From Pseudomonadota bacterium (GTDB lineage Bacteria > Pseudomonadota > Gammaproteobacteria > Xanthomonadales > Rhodanobacteraceae), in the NCBI GenBank assembly GCA_021794575.1, contig JAJYQO010000004.1, positions 1,582 to 41,283 on the forward strand: a stretch of 39,702 bases of DNA. Reading direction: 5' to 3'. A program made the translations under genes and the position numbers. The notes under the pieces were generated by a model. That model ran no database searches, was not told the DNA's origin, and was given only the letters and a program-made list of their open reading frames with translations. Shown here one piece after another: positions 1 to 8,502 of the stretch. Within the stretch, counting starts at the first letter, position 1. Each line of letters begins with the position of its first letter.

Positions 1-317
1 CGGCGAGTATTTACTCGACCCATCAAGCCCTTGCCCTTCGACACCCTTGCCCTTCGACTTCGCTGCGCTTCGCTCGGCGATCGAGGATGGTGGTCCCTAA
101 TTCAAGGCCCGTTCCATCGTAGCGAAGGCCGACGCCGAGCCGCCAGTGTCCGGCGCCTACGGCTGGCTTACGGGATGGCACGCGACCGGCGGCGTCGCAG
201 CGGCTTGCTCCCGCGCCGGAGCGGCTTTATCAACGCGCGCGCGTGGCGGCGTCCTCGGCGCTGGCGCGGCGATGCGCCACGCGCGGATAATCGTTGTCCC
301 CTGACCGGCGTGCGCGC
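1..317. other. Gene-free leader with degenerate repeats
   Basis: No convincing gene was seen here. The open frames that cross it have Arg/Ala/Pro-rich translations typical of high-GC noise. The stretch holds a 15-bp direct repeat (28-58) and GC-rich hairpin-prone text around 195-250 with two AGCGGCTT words. It must also carry the promoter and ribosome site of rapA. A GATAAT hexamer lies at 286-291, 26 bases before the start codon, but no good -35 partner is visible, so I do not call a promoter. Confidence 0.5.
28..58. repeat. 15-bp tandem direct repeat
   Basis: CCCTTGCCCTTCGAC occurs twice, at 28-42 and 44-58, one base apart. The following text (TTCGCTGCGCTTCGCTCGG) resembles the dispersed intergenic repeats common in xanthomonad-like genomes. 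The family assignment is from memory of such genomes and is not tested here. Confidence 0.6.
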
Positions 318-3158
318 ATGGAATTCATTCCCGGACAACGCTGGATCTCCGTCACCGAACCCGAGCTGGGCCTGGCGACAGTGCTGCGCGTGGATGCGCG
401 CGGCGTGCAGATGCTGTTCGCCAAAAGCGGCGTGCTGCGCCAGTACGCGCGCGAAAGCGCGCCGTTCGTGCGCGCCGAGTTCCGCATCGGCCAACGCATC
501 AGCGGCAAGGGCCGCAGCCTCACCATCGAGCGCGTCGAGTTGCGCGACGGTCTGCTCGCCTATGCCGGTGACGGCATGGCGATGCACGAAGGCGAATTGG
601 ACGACGAGCAGCCGGTGTCGCAGGCCGACGAACGTCTGATGGCGGGCCGCGTGGACGCGCCGCGCGCCTTCACCTTGCGCACCGATGCGCTGACACGCCG
701 CCAGCATGCGCGCGCCAGCGCCGCATGGGGCATGGCCAGTGCACGCATCGCGCTGCTGCCGCACCAGTTGCGCGTGGCCGAGGCGGGCACCGCGCGCCTG
801 GCGCCGCGCCTGCTGCTGGCCGACGAAGCCGGCCTCGGCAAGACCATCGAGGCCGGCATGATCCTGGCGCGCCTGCTGGCCGCGGGCCGCATCGCGCGGG
901 TGCTGGTGCTGCTGCCGGAAACGCTGCTGTCGCAGTGGTTCATCGAATTGCTGCGACGCTTCAACCTGCCTTTCGCGCTGTACGACGAAGAACGCTGCGA
1001 AGCCATCGAGACCGCGGGCGACGCACGCAACCCGTTCGAGGACGAGCAGCGCGTACTGGCCTCGCTGGCCTGGCTGGAGCACGATGCCAAGCGCCAGCAG
1101 CAACTGCTGGACGCCGGTTGGGACATGCTGGTCGTCGACGAGGCGCACCATCTGGAATGGACGCCCGATCACGCCAGTGCACGCTATGCGCTGGTCGAGC
1201 GCCTGGCCGCCGTCACGCCGGGCCTGCTGCTGCTGACCGCTACGCCGGAGCAGCTTGGCCGCGAGGGCCACTTCGCGCGGTTGCGCCTGCTCGATCCGGC
1301 GCGCTATGGAAATCTGGACGACTACCTCGCCGAGAGCGCGGAGTATCCACAACGTTCGCTGCTGGCGCAGACGCTCGAGGACGGCGCGCCGCTGGATGCG
1401 CGACAACGGGCGACGCTGGCCGCGCTGCTGGCCGACGATGCGGACCTGACCGTGGCACTACGCGATTACCCCGCCGCCGACGCCGCGCAGCGCCTGCTCG
1501 ATGCGCTGGTCGACCGTCACGGTACCGGCCGCGTGATGTTCCGCCATCGCCGCGCGAACATCGGCGGCTTCGCCCCGCGCCAGCCGCGACTGGTGCTGGC
1601 CGACGCGCCCGACGACGATGCCGCGCGCCAGCGCCTGCTGGCCGAGTTCATGGCCGACACGCAGGATCCCCCGCCCGCACTCGACTACGACTACGCGCGC
1701 GACGCGCGCATCGACTGGCTGCTCGGTCTACTCGCCGCGCATTCCGGCGCCAAGTTCCTGCTGCTGTGCCGCAATGAGGCCAAGGTGCTGGCGCTGGAGG
1801 AGGCGCTGCGCACGCGCACCGGCGCGGGCGTGGCGCGCTTCCACGAAAGCATGGGACTGGTGCAGCGCGACCGTGCCGCGGCGTGGTTCGCCGACCCTGC
1901 CGGCGCGCGCCTGCTGCTGTGTTCGGAGATCGGCTCCGAAGGCCGCAATTTCCAGTTCGCGCATCATTTGGTGTTGTGGGATCTACCGCTCGATCCGGAC
2001 CTGCTCGAGCAACGCATCGGCCGGCTCGACCGCATCGGCCAGCGCCAGCCCATCCAGATTCACCACTACGCCTTGCGCGACACCGCGCAGCATGCGCTGG
2101 CGCGCTGGTTCGAGGAGGGCTGCGATGCCTTTCGCGACAGCCCCGGCGATGGTCGCGCGCTGTTGCGTCAGTTCGGCACCACCCTGCACGCGCTGGCACT
2201 GGCGCATGCGCGCGGTGCCGACAGCGCCGACCAGGAACTGGACGCGCTGATCGCCGAAACCCGCGCCACCCATGCCGAGCTGGGCGCCGCGCTGGAGCGC
2301 GGCCGCGACCGACTGCTGGAACGTGCGGCGCAGCGCGCAGCACCCGCGCAGGCACTGCTGCAGGCGTTGACCGAGGCCGACGCCGACGCCGCCCAGGCCG
2401 ATTTCCTGCAGCGTCTGCTCGAGCTGTACGGCGTGCATTGCGAAAACGGCAGCGACGGCAGCGTGGTGCTGGATCCCGAGTACCTGACCACCGACGCGCT
2501 GCCCGAACTCAAGCAGGGACCGCTGCGCGCCACCTTCGCGCGCGACATCGCGCTGGTGCGCGAGGACCTCGCGCTGCTGCGCATGGATCACCCGCTGATA
2601 CAGAGCGCGCTGGACCTGCTGCTGGGCAGCGAGCTGGGCAATGCCAGCTTCCTGGTGGACGACGCGCTGCCGGCGCGCAGCGCGCTGCTGGAGGCGGTGT
2701 TCGTGCTGGAATGCGTGGCCGAGCGCACGCTCGATGCCGACCGCTTCCTGCCATCGACACCGCTGACCGTCACTCTGGACAGCCGGCTGGCCGAACGCGC
2801 GGAGTTCACGCCCGGCGCGCCTGCGCTGCGCCGCGCCACCGAAAAACCGCTCGACGCCGCCCGCTACCGCAAGTTCTTTGCGCGGCTGGTGCCGCCGATG
2901 CTGGAACGCGCGCAGCACATCGCGCGCGCGCGCGCCGAACTGCTCACCGCGGCGGCACGCGCGCATGCGGCGGATCTGCTGGAAAGCGAAATCGACCGCC
3001 TGCTGGCATTGCGGCGCGTCAACCCCGCCGTCCGCAGCGGCGAAATCGACGCGTTGCAGGCGCATCGCGCGGCGCTGGACATCGCCCTGGCCGGCGCGCG
3101 CCTGCGGCTGGATGCCGTGCGTCTGGTGGTCAGCCTCGATTTCCTGACGCTGAAGTAA
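318..3158 (+). CDS. rapA: RNA polymerase-associated ATPase RapA (SWI2/SNF2 family)
   Basis: RapA (HepA) is a cytoplasmic Swi2/Snf2 ATPase that binds RNA polymerase and helps it recycle from stalled complexes. The product is 946 aa, close to the 968 aa of the E. coli protein. The N-terminus reads EFIPGQRWISVTEPELGLAT, the RapA Tudor-like start. The helicase core follows with Walker A DEAGLGKTIEAG near residues 169-180, DEAH near 274-277 followed by HLEW, the LLTATPEQL motif III, and a second lobe with QRIGRLDRIGQRQ (motif VI). The RapA C-terminal domain completes it. An in-frame start 24 bases upstream exists, but the family alignment begins at the ATG chosen here. It converges on the rhomboid gene with only 21 bp between stops. 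The family call is certain by motif; the regulation is not visible. Confidence 0.97.
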   Translation: MEFIPGQRWISVTEPELGLATVLRVDARGVQMLFAKSGVLRQYARESAPFVRAEFRIGQRISGKGRSLTIERVELRDGLLAYAGDGMAMHEGELDDEQPVSQADERLMAGRVDAPRAFTLRTDALTRRQHARASAAWGMASARIALLPHQLRVAEAGTARLAPRLLLADEAGLGKTIEAGMILARLLAAGRIARVLVLLPETLLSQWFIELLRRFNLPFALYDEERCEAIETAGDARNPFEDEQRVLASLAWLEHDAKRQQQLLDAGWDMLVVDEAHHLEWTPDHASARYALVERLAAVTPGLLLLTATPEQLGREGHFARLRLLDPARYGNLDDYLAESAEYPQRSLLAQTLEDGAPLDARQRATLAALLADDADLTVALRDYPAADAAQRLLDALVDRHGTGRVMFRHRRANIGGFAPRQPRLVLADAPDDDAARQRLLAEFMADTQDPPPALDYDYARDARIDWLLGLLAAHSGAKFLLLCRNEAKVLALEEALRTRTGAGVARFHESMGLVQRDRAAAWFADPAGARLLLCSEIGSEGRNFQFAHHLVLWDLPLDPDLLEQRIGRLDRIGQRQPIQIHHYALRDTAQHALARWFEEGCDAFRDSPGDGRALLRQFGTTLHALALAHARGADSADQELDALIAETRATHAELGAALERGRDRLLERAAQRAAPAQALLQALTEADADAAQADFLQRLLELYGVHCENGSDGSVVLDPEYLTTDALPELKQGPLRATFARDIALVREDLALLRMDHPLIQSALDLLLGSELGNASFLVDDALPARSALLEAVFVLECVAERTLDADRFLPSTPLTVTLDSRLAERAEFTPGAPALRRATEKPLDAARYRKFFARLVPPMLERAQHIARARAELLTAAARAHAADLLESEIDRLLALRRVNPAVRSGEIDALQAHRAALDIALAGARLRLDAVRLVVSLDFLTLK

Positions 3159-3179
3159 GCGCTGTTGCCCCGTGCCCGA

Positions 3180-3836
3180 TCAGCGCAGCAGCCGCACGCG
3201 CGGCTTCATGGGCAGACGGCCGCGCCAGTACTGGATCAGCAGCAGACCGCCGAACATCCCGCCCAGATGCGCGAAATGCGCCACACCGGCCTCGGTGCCG
3301 GTGACGCCGAGGATCAGCTCGACGGCTCCGTAGCCGATGACGAACAGCCAGGCCGGCACCGGAATGGGCGGGATCAGCAGCAGCAGCCGCACGTTAGGAA
3401 ACAGCATGCCGAACGCCAGCAGCACGCCGAAGATGCCGCCGGAGGCGCCGATGGTGGGATAGAAACCGCCGCTGAAGAACGCAATCACCAGCAATTGCGC
3501 CAGCGCCGCCAGCACGGTGCAAACGACGAAATAGAACAGAAAGCGGGTGGCACCGAACACGCGCTCGATCGGCGGCCCGAACAGAAACAGCGCCCACATG
3601 TTCAGTCCGATATGCAGCCAGCCGCCGTGCAGGAACGCGTAAGTGAGCAGTTGCCAGGGCTCGAAGCCCACCGTGACGATGCGGCCGCTGGCCATCTGCG
3701 CCTGCTCATGTCCGAACGGCCACAACGCGAAATGCGCGATCAGTGCGTCGTTGTAACCACCGAAGTGCTGCAGCAGAAAAATCAGCACGCAGGAGACGAT
3801 CAGCGCACCAGTGACGGGTGGAAAATCGAACTTCAT
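3180..3836 (-). CDS. Rhomboid family intramembrane serine protease
   Basis: This is a 218-aa polytopic membrane protein of the rhomboid family, which cleaves transmembrane substrates within the bilayer. The catalytic serine is Ser132 in the GASGG motif, and the partner histidine is most likely His190 in AHFAHLGG, upstream of a GxxxG-type helix. The HxxxN oxyanion motif is present as HIGLN (His75 to Asn79). About six hydrophobic helices are visible (about 10-23, 64-86, 98-121, 127-146, 158-175 and 185-202), so it is a compact six-helix bacterial form without an obvious cytosolic domain. The start ATG leads straight into MKFDFPPVT, typical of this group. The substrate cannot be inferred: no partner lies next to it and rapA is convergent. 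Confidence 0.93.
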   Translation of the reverse strand: MKFDFPPVTGALIVSCVLIFLLQHFGGYNDALIAHFALWPFGHEQAQMASGRIVTVGFEPWQLLTYAFLHGGWLHIGLNMWALFLFGPPIERVFGATRFLFYFVVCTVLAALAQLLVIAFFSGGFYPTIGASGGIFGVLLAFGMLFPNVRLLLLIPPIPVPAWLFVIGYGAVELILGVTGTEAGVAHFAHLGGMFGGLLLIQYWRGRLPMKPRVRLLR

Positions 3837-4153
3837 GCGCGCGCAGGCCCGGAATGCAAAGCGCGAGGGTAGCGCCTGCGCCGCGTGGCGTCAGCGCGCG
3901 GCGGATTACAGGCATGTCAGGAAACCATCCGCACGGACCCATCCCGGGTCCCGATCCGCGTCGAAGTGCAGCAGCCAAAAGCCCCTTTCCCGCCGGGAGG
4001 GGTTGTGGTGAGCGTTGGCGCAGCATGATGTCACCATGAATTCGGCAACGCCGTGCCGCCGCCGCAAACCCACATCCGGTCCTGCGGGCCATCCTTCGGC
4101 AGGCTCAGGACAGACCCTTCTCCGGGGGGAAACCAACTGGACTCCAGCGCGAA
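3837..4153. other. Intergenic region built of degenerate repeats
   Basis: No gene is supported here. The stretch holds an imperfect hairpin of the CCCCTTTCCC/GGGAGGGG type (3982-4002) followed by GTTGTGGTGAGCG, and a segment reading CCTTCGGCAGGCTCAGGACAG (about 4094-4114). Both resemble dispersed repeats widespread in xanthomonad-like genomes, in decayed form. The rhomboid promoter should lie at its left edge. Confidence 0.5.
3982..4002. repeat. Imperfect inverted repeat (CCCCTTTCCC / GGGAGGGG)
   Basis: CCCCTttCCCG pairs with the following cGGGaGGGG to give a short hairpin. No T-tract follows it on either strand, so it looks like a decayed dispersed repeat rather than a terminator. Confidence 0.45.
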
Positions 4154-4618
4154 TCAGGTTCTCACAACAATGTCCGACTTGGTTTTTCCGACCATCTCGA
4201 ACAATGCCGTTTGCTCGGCGGCTGGAACTTTGAACTTGTCAAGGGATTTCTTGAACTCCGCTGCCATTACCTTCCATTCTTTCTCGCTGATATTCAGGTG
4301 CGCGTGGGACTCCTTCATTGCTTTTCCGGTGTACTTGCAGGGGCCGCCGCTGAGCTCGCAAACCAACTGCGAGACCTGGAATTTGAGATACGGTGCAGGG
4401 GAGCTTTTCCGTCCGGCCTTGATTGCGGGATTCCTGTTCAACGTCTTGTTCGCGACGAGCCGATCTATGAAGTCATCCACGACCACCGTAATGCCCTTCA
4501 GTCCGCCCAGCCGTTCATAAAGTGTTGGTTGAACCGGTTGCTGCGCCCATGCGGCCGAACCAACCAATGTGCCGAACGCAACCGCCGCAAACACCACTGC
4601 CATCTTCAGGATTTTCAT
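4154..4618 (-). CDS. Exported group 1 truncated hemoglobin-like protein
   Basis: The product is 154 aa. It starts with a clear Sec signal peptide (MKILKMAVVFAAVAFGTLVG, then SAAWA before QQPVQP). The mature part matches group 1 truncated globins: LYERLGGLKGITVVVDDF at the A/B helices and KYTGKAMKESHAHLNI around the F helix, with His in ESHAHL the likely proximal heme ligand. The B10 position usually held by Tyr appears to be Ile (DDFIDRL), which would alter ligand binding. Two Cys (VCELSGGPC) could form a disulfide in the periplasm. The start is fixed by a strong AAGGAG site (4624-4629 on the complement). Base composition is visibly lower in GC and richer in Lys/AAA codons than neighbours, which suggests recent transfer. 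Heme binding is inferred, not shown. Confidence 0.87.
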   Translation of the reverse strand: MKILKMAVVFAAVAFGTLVGSAAWAQQPVQPTLYERLGGLKGITVVVDDFIDRLVANKTLNRNPAIKAGRKSSPAPYLKFQVSQLVCELSGGPCKYTGKAMKESHAHLNISEKEWKVMAAEFKKSLDKFKVPAAEQTALFEMVGKTKSDIVVRT

Positions 4619-4623
4619 TTTGT

Positions 4624-4629
4624 CTCCTT
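4624..4629 (-). promoter_or_regulatory. Ribosome binding site of the truncated globin
   Basis: AAGGAG on the minus strand, five bases before the ATG ending at 4618. It decides the start codon, because the same frame stays open upstream to about 4900 and would otherwise give a longer product without a signal peptide at its N-terminus. Confidence 0.75.
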
Positions 4630-4680
4630 TGGACAAGATTGAGGCTTCGACCATCGTTCTGCGCTGCCACAGTCCCGAGG

Positions 4681-4902
4681 TTAGGAGCCGAACCACATCT
4701 GCACGCGCGCTTTCCAGCGGCCCTTGAACCATTGCGATTGCCGATGCTGCGGTCCGACTGCCGCTGCGCGCTGCCAGGCCTGCATCGCGGCCTGTTGCGC
4801 GGCGGCGGGCGCGTTGTCCTCCGCACTGGCGGCTGCCGCAAGCGGCAAGGTCGCGGCCGCAGTTGCCAGCAACGAGGTTCGGCACAGGCTTGCGATGCAC
4901 AT
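4681..4902 (-). CDS. Small secreted protein of unknown function
   Basis: A 73-aa protein whose first 28 residues look like a signal peptide (MCIASLCRTSLLATAAATLP then LAAAASA). The mature part is short, with an Ala/Gln-rich helix (APAAAQQAAMQAWQRAA) and a basic, aromatic tail ending in KGRWKARVQMWFGS. A GGGAG site lies seven bases before the ATG. It sits 62 bp upstream of the exported globin on the same strand, so the two may share a transcript and act in the same compartment. I do not recognise a family. Signal-peptide-like runs arise easily in high-GC DNA, so confidence is moderate; the ribosome site and the neighbour are the main support. Confidence 0.5.
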   Translation of the reverse strand: MCIASLCRTSLLATAAATLPLAAAASAEDNAPAAAQQAAMQAWQRAAAVGPQHRQSQWFKGRWKARVQMWFGS

Positions 4903-5306
4903 GATGGTTCTCCCGCCGACGCGGCGCGGTGCGGACATCACGCTAGGACCACGGGCGGCGACACGCACGCGCGCGTGCGCGGGTGTTGCGCAGCCGATAC
5001 AGCCGCCGCAACGGAGTCAGATTTACTTTGGACTAGGGCGATTGCGGTTGTCCCAGCGAATACCAGCCAGTGAAGCGCGGTCGCCGAGCCCCGCCTTGTA
5101 ACCGACCCGGTAACCGGCTAACGAAGCCACCACATCCTCAAGCCGTCATCCCGACCACTGCTTATCGCGCACGGAGAGCCGGTTCAGTGCATCGCGGCGA
5201 TCACGCCACTGCGGAATCAGCCGGTCCGGCGTGGCGCGGAACAACGCGATCGCGCGGTTCCGGGTTTCGCGTTCCGGTTTGCCGATGTCGCACACGCGCC
5301 GCTTCC
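4903..5306. other. Gene-free interval
   Basis: No gene is supported in these 404 bases. Open frames crossing the interval give Arg/Pro/His-rich translations without recognisable motifs and run into the ATPase gene antisense. It should contain the promoter of the secreted protein/globin pair; the AT-richer patch around 5017-5036 (CAGATTTACTTTGGACTAGG) is the likeliest place, but no clear -35/-10 pair was found. A CCGTCATCCCGAC word near 5144 resembles the end of the hairpin repeats found at the right end of the window. Confidence 0.45.
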
Positions 5307-6464
5307 TCAGGCATTCCCGAACAATCCACGCGGCTCGGCAAGCGCCTCGAACGGCACGGCCTCGACCCGATCGGACAGCGGATAACGCTTGTCACCGGGA
5401 TAGATCACCGCCACCCGCTCGAGTTGCAGATCGCCCAACGCGATATGCAGGGATGGCGTCATGCGCGGCGCGTCCGCACGTTTGCACTCCACGCCCAGCA
5501 GCCGGTCGCCGCGGCGCAGGATCAGATCCATCTCAGCGCCCTGATACGTGGCCCAGAACAGGGCCTCATCGTGCGGTTCGACCGACAGGACCTGCTCCAT
5601 CACGAACCCCTCCCAAGAGGCGCCCAGCCGCGGATGACTCAATAGCGCCTTGTCCGATGCGATGCCCAGCAACTGGTGCAAGAGACCACTGTCGCGCACA
5701 TAGATCTTCGGCGACTTCACCTGCCGCTTGCGCAGATTGGCATGCCGCGGCTGCAAGATGCGGATCATCAGCGCATCCGACAGCAGGTCCAGGTAGCGGC
5801 GGCAAGTGGATTCGCTCACGCCGAGCGCCCGCGCATGCTCGGCCGCGTTCCAGACCTGCCCGTGGTAATGCGCCAACATGGTCCAGAATCGCAGCAGCGC
5901 CGCCGCCGCCACGCGCACACCCCACTGCGGAAAATTGCGCTCGAGCAGGGTCTGCATGAACTGCTTGCGCCACGCCAGGCTGTCGGCCTCGCTATCGGCC
6001 AGATACGATAGCGGAAAGCCGCCGCGCCGCCACAACGTCTGGACGGCCTGCGCACCGACCTCGCGCAGGGAAAAACCGCCGATGCCGATGCGCTCCATGC
6101 GCCCGGCCAGGCTTTCCGAACTCTGCCGCAACAGATCGCCCGAGGCGCTGCCGAGGATCAGAAAGCGCGCTGGTTTCGCGCGGCGATCAGCCAGCACCCG
6201 CAACACCGGAAACAACTCCGGCCGCCGCTGCACCTCGTCGATCACCACCAGCCCCTCGAGCGGACGCAACGCGGTCATGGGCTCGTCCAGCCGCGCCAGA
6301 CTGGCGGGATCCTCCAGATCGAAATAGTTGAGCGATGCCTCGCTCAACAGCTCGCGCGCCAATGTGGTCTTGCCGCACTGGCGTGGCCCGGTCAGCACAA
6401 CCACCGGGCGGCGGGCCAGCGCCACTTCGATGGCGGACAGCACGGACGGGCGGGCGACGGCCAT
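5307..6464 (-). CDS. AAA_14 / DUF4143 family ATPase
   Basis: A 385-aa protein of the widespread ATPase family that joins an N-terminal AAA_14 P-loop domain to a C-terminal DUF4143 domain. Walker A is GPRQCGKTT at residues 26-34; Walker B is GLVVIDEVQR at 71-80, followed by the LILGSAS sensor-like strand. The C-terminal half has a winged-helix-like stretch (SESTCRRYLDLLSDALMIR) and the DUF4143 block (KIYVRDSGLLHQLLG, then SWEGFVMEQ and the nuclease-like ending GAEMDLILRRGDRLLGVECK). The E-D-E/CK pattern is reminiscent of PD-(D/E)xK folds; activity is unproven. The biological role of the family is not established. The gene is solitary, with a nested palindrome 12 bases before its ATG and no clear ribosome site, which suggests autoregulation. 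Confidence 0.92.
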   Translation of the reverse strand: MAVARPSVLSAIEVALARRPVVVLTGPRQCGKTTLARELLSEASLNYFDLEDPASLARLDEPMTALRPLEGLVVIDEVQRRPELFPVLRVLADRRAKPARFLILGSASGDLLRQSSESLAGRMERIGIGGFSLREVGAQAVQTLWRRGGFPLSYLADSEADSLAWRKQFMQTLLERNFPQWGVRVAAAALLRFWTMLAHYHGQVWNAAEHARALGVSESTCRRYLDLLSDALMIRILQPRHANLRKRQVKSPKIYVRDSGLLHQLLGIASDKALLSHPRLGASWEGFVMEQVLSVEPHDEALFWATYQGAEMDLILRRGDRLLGVECKRADAPRMTPSLHIALGDLQLERVAVIYPGDKRYPLSDRVEAVPFEALAEPRGLFGNA

Positions 6465-6476
6465 AACGACAGATTG

Positions 6477-6513
6477 CCATGAAAATCCATCACATCATGG
6501 CGTATTTTCATGG
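6477..6513. promoter_or_regulatory. Nested palindrome, likely operator of the AAA/DUF4143 gene
   Basis: CCATGAAAAT (6477-6486) and ATTTTCATGG (6504-6513) form a perfect 10-bp inverted repeat. Inside it CCAT (6487-6490) and ATGG (6497-6500) form a second, shorter pair. Read as a hairpin, this is a 14-bp stem with a three-base bulge and a six-base loop. It ends 12 bases before the ATPase start codon, so it would sit in the 5' leader or over the promoter. AT content is far above the surroundings. An operator is inferred from position and symmetry only; an mRNA hairpin controlling translation is the alternative. Confidence 0.6.
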
Positions 6514-6727
6514 TACTAACTCACACCTGACCGCACCGCAGACCGGCGACAGGCTGCTCCGACCAGGCGGACGCATGGCCGGTCGCGGCACCTGCATCAT
6601 GCCGGCCTTGAGCGCGCGGGATTGGGCCAGACGCGCTCCTGTCGGAGCAGGGAGAGGACGCCAATAATTGCCTTCTGCTCAGCGATTGATGGCGCCGCCG
6701 TTGAATGGGGCGACTGCAGGGTGGGCG

Positions 6728-8398
6728 TCACGCCATCGGCAGCTTCAGCCCCTGTTCCCTGGCGCAGGCGATGGCGTCGGGATAGCCGGCGTCGGCGTGG
6801 CGCATGACGCCGCTGCCGGGGTCGTTCCACAGCACGCGCGCGATGCGCGCATCGGCGGCCACGCTGCCGTCGCACACGATCACCACGCCGGCGTGCTGCG
6901 CATAGCCCATGCCGACGCCGCCGCCGTGATGAAAGCTCACCCAGCTGGCGCCGCTGACGGCATTGAGCAGGCAATTGAGGAGCGGCCAGTCGGACACCGC
7001 ATCGGAACCGTCGCGCATGGCTTCGGTCTCGCGATTGGGGCTGGCGACGCTGCCGGAGTCCAGATGGTCGCGACCGATCACGATCGGCGCCTTCAACTCA
7101 CCCTTGCGCACCATCTCGTTGAACGCCAAGCCCAAGCGGTGGCGGTCGCCCAGGCCCACCCAGCAGATGCGCGCCGGCAGACCCTGGAACGCGATGCGCT
7201 GCCCGGCCATGTCCAGCCAGTGGTGCAGGTGCGCATCGTCGGGCAGCAGCTCGCGCACCTTGGCGTCGGTCTTGCGGATGTCGTCCGGGTCGCCCGACAG
7301 CGCCACCCAGCGGAACGGCCCCTTGCCGCGGCAAAACAGATGGCGCATGTAGGCCGGCACGAAGCCGGGGAAATCGAACGCGCGCGCGCAGCCCTCGTCC
7401 TTGGCCATCTGGCGGATGTTGTTGCCGTAGTCGAAGGTGGGCACGCCGGCATCCATGAAGGCCAGCATGGCCTCGACGTGCACGCGCATGGAGCGCTTGG
7501 CCGCATCGCGCACGCCTTCGGGATCGGCGGCGCGACGTTCGGCCCATTGCGCCAGCGTCCAGCCGATCGGCAGGTAGCCGTTGAGCGGATCGTGCGCGCT
7601 GGTCTGGTCGGTGACGGCATCCGGCTTCACGCCACGGCGCACCAGCTCCGGCAGCAGCTCGGCGGCGTTGCCCAGCAGCGCGATGGACTTGGCGGCACCG
7701 GCTTGCGTGTATTTCGCGATGCGCGCCAGCGCGTCGTCGAGGTCTTTCGCCTGCTCGTCGACGTAGCGCGTCTTCAGGCGGAAGTCGATGCGCGACTGCT
7801 GGCACTCGATGGTGAGACTGCAGGCGCCGGCCATGCTCGCCGCCAGCGGCTGCGCGCCGCCCATGCCGCCGAGGCCGGCGGTGAGAATCCAGCGCCCCTC
7901 GAGGCTGCCGCCGTAGTGCCGATTGCCCAGCTCGACGAAGGTTTCGTAGGTACCCTGCACGATGCCCTGCGAGGCGATGTAGATCCACGAGCCCGCGGTC
8001 ATCTGCCCGAACATCATCAGGCCCTTGCGATCCAGTTCGTGGAAGTGCTCCCAGGTCGCCCAGTGCGGTACCAGGTTGGAGTTGGCGATCAGCACGCGCG
8101 GCGCGTCGGCGTGCGTGCGGAACACGCCCACCGGCTTGCCGGACTGGATCAACAGGGTTTCGTCGTCGTTCAATTCGCGCAGCGATTCGAGAATGGCGTC
8201 GAAGCATTCCCAGTTGCGCGCGGCGCGGCCGATGCCGCCGTACACCACCAGCTCGGCCGGGTTCTCGGCCACCTCGGGATCGAGGTTGTTCTGGATCATG
8301 CGGTAGGCGGCCTCGATGACCCAGCTCTTGCAGGTCTTCTCCGGGCCGCGTGGCGCGCGGATGCGACGGCTGGGATCGCGGCGCGTGAAGGTGCTCAT
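6728..8398 (-). CDS. hutU: Urocanate hydratase
   Basis: Urocanase converts urocanate to 4-imidazolone-5-propionate, the second step of histidine breakdown, in the cytoplasm with tightly bound NAD+. The product is 556 aa, the usual length. Diagnostic blocks are visible: [17 protein letters not shown], the NAD-binding [27 protein letters not shown], and [14 protein letters not shown], whose Cys412 corresponds to the active-site Cys410 of the Pseudomonas putida enzyme. The start was set at MSTFTRRDP, preceded by a CGGAG ribosome site; an in-frame upstream extension lacks family similarity. A CATAAT -10-like hexamer lies on the minus strand at 8429-8434. No hutH, hutI, hutG or hutC lies in the window, so the rest of the pathway must be elsewhere. 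Confidence 0.97.
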   Translation of the reverse strand: MSTFTRRDPSRRIRAPRGPEKTCKSWVIEAAYRMIQNNLDPEVAENPAELVVYGGIGRAARNWECFDAILESLRELNDDETLLIQSGKPVGVFRTHADAPRVLIANSNLVPHWATWEHFHELDRKGLMMFGQMTAGSWIYIASQGIVQGTYETFVELGNRHYGGSLEGRWILTAGLGGMGGAQPLAASMAGACSLTIECQQSRIDFRLKTRYVDEQAKDLDDALARIAKYTQAGAAKSIALLGNAAELLPELVRRGVKPDAVTDQTSAHDPLNGYLPIGWTLAQWAERRAADPEGVRDAAKRSMRVHVEAMLAFMDAGVPTFDYGNNIRQMAKDEGCARAFDFPGFVPAYMRHLFCRGKGPFRWVALSGDPDDIRKTDAKVRELLPDDAHLHHWLDMAGQRIAFQGLPARICWVGLGDRHRLGLAFNEMVRKGELKAPIVIGRDHLDSGSVASPNRETEAMRDGSDAVSDWPLLNCLLNAVSGASWVSFHHGGGVGMGYAQHAGVVIVCDGSVAADARIARVLWNDPGSGVMRHADAGYPDAIACAREQGLKLPMA

Positions 8399-8502
8399 CG
8401 CATGCTCCGGCTGATGAAAAGACGCGACATTATGCGCCGTCGCGGCGTCTCGCAGCCTTGCGCTACGCTCGCAAGACAGTCTGGTCGGGAACCGCATACC
8501 GC

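Noticed and set aside
4619-4900. Longer version of the truncated globin beginning near 4900.
   Set aside because: It would bury the signal peptide and the strong ribosome site, and it overlaps the secreted-protein gene in another frame.
5307-6464. Mobile element around the AAA/DUF4143 gene.
   Set aside because: No transposase, terminal inverted repeats or target duplications were found, and the palindrome is on one side only.
6634-6647. GCTCC/GGAGC hairpin past hutU as a rho-independent terminator.
   Set aside because: Stem of only five base pairs and no T-tract on either strand.
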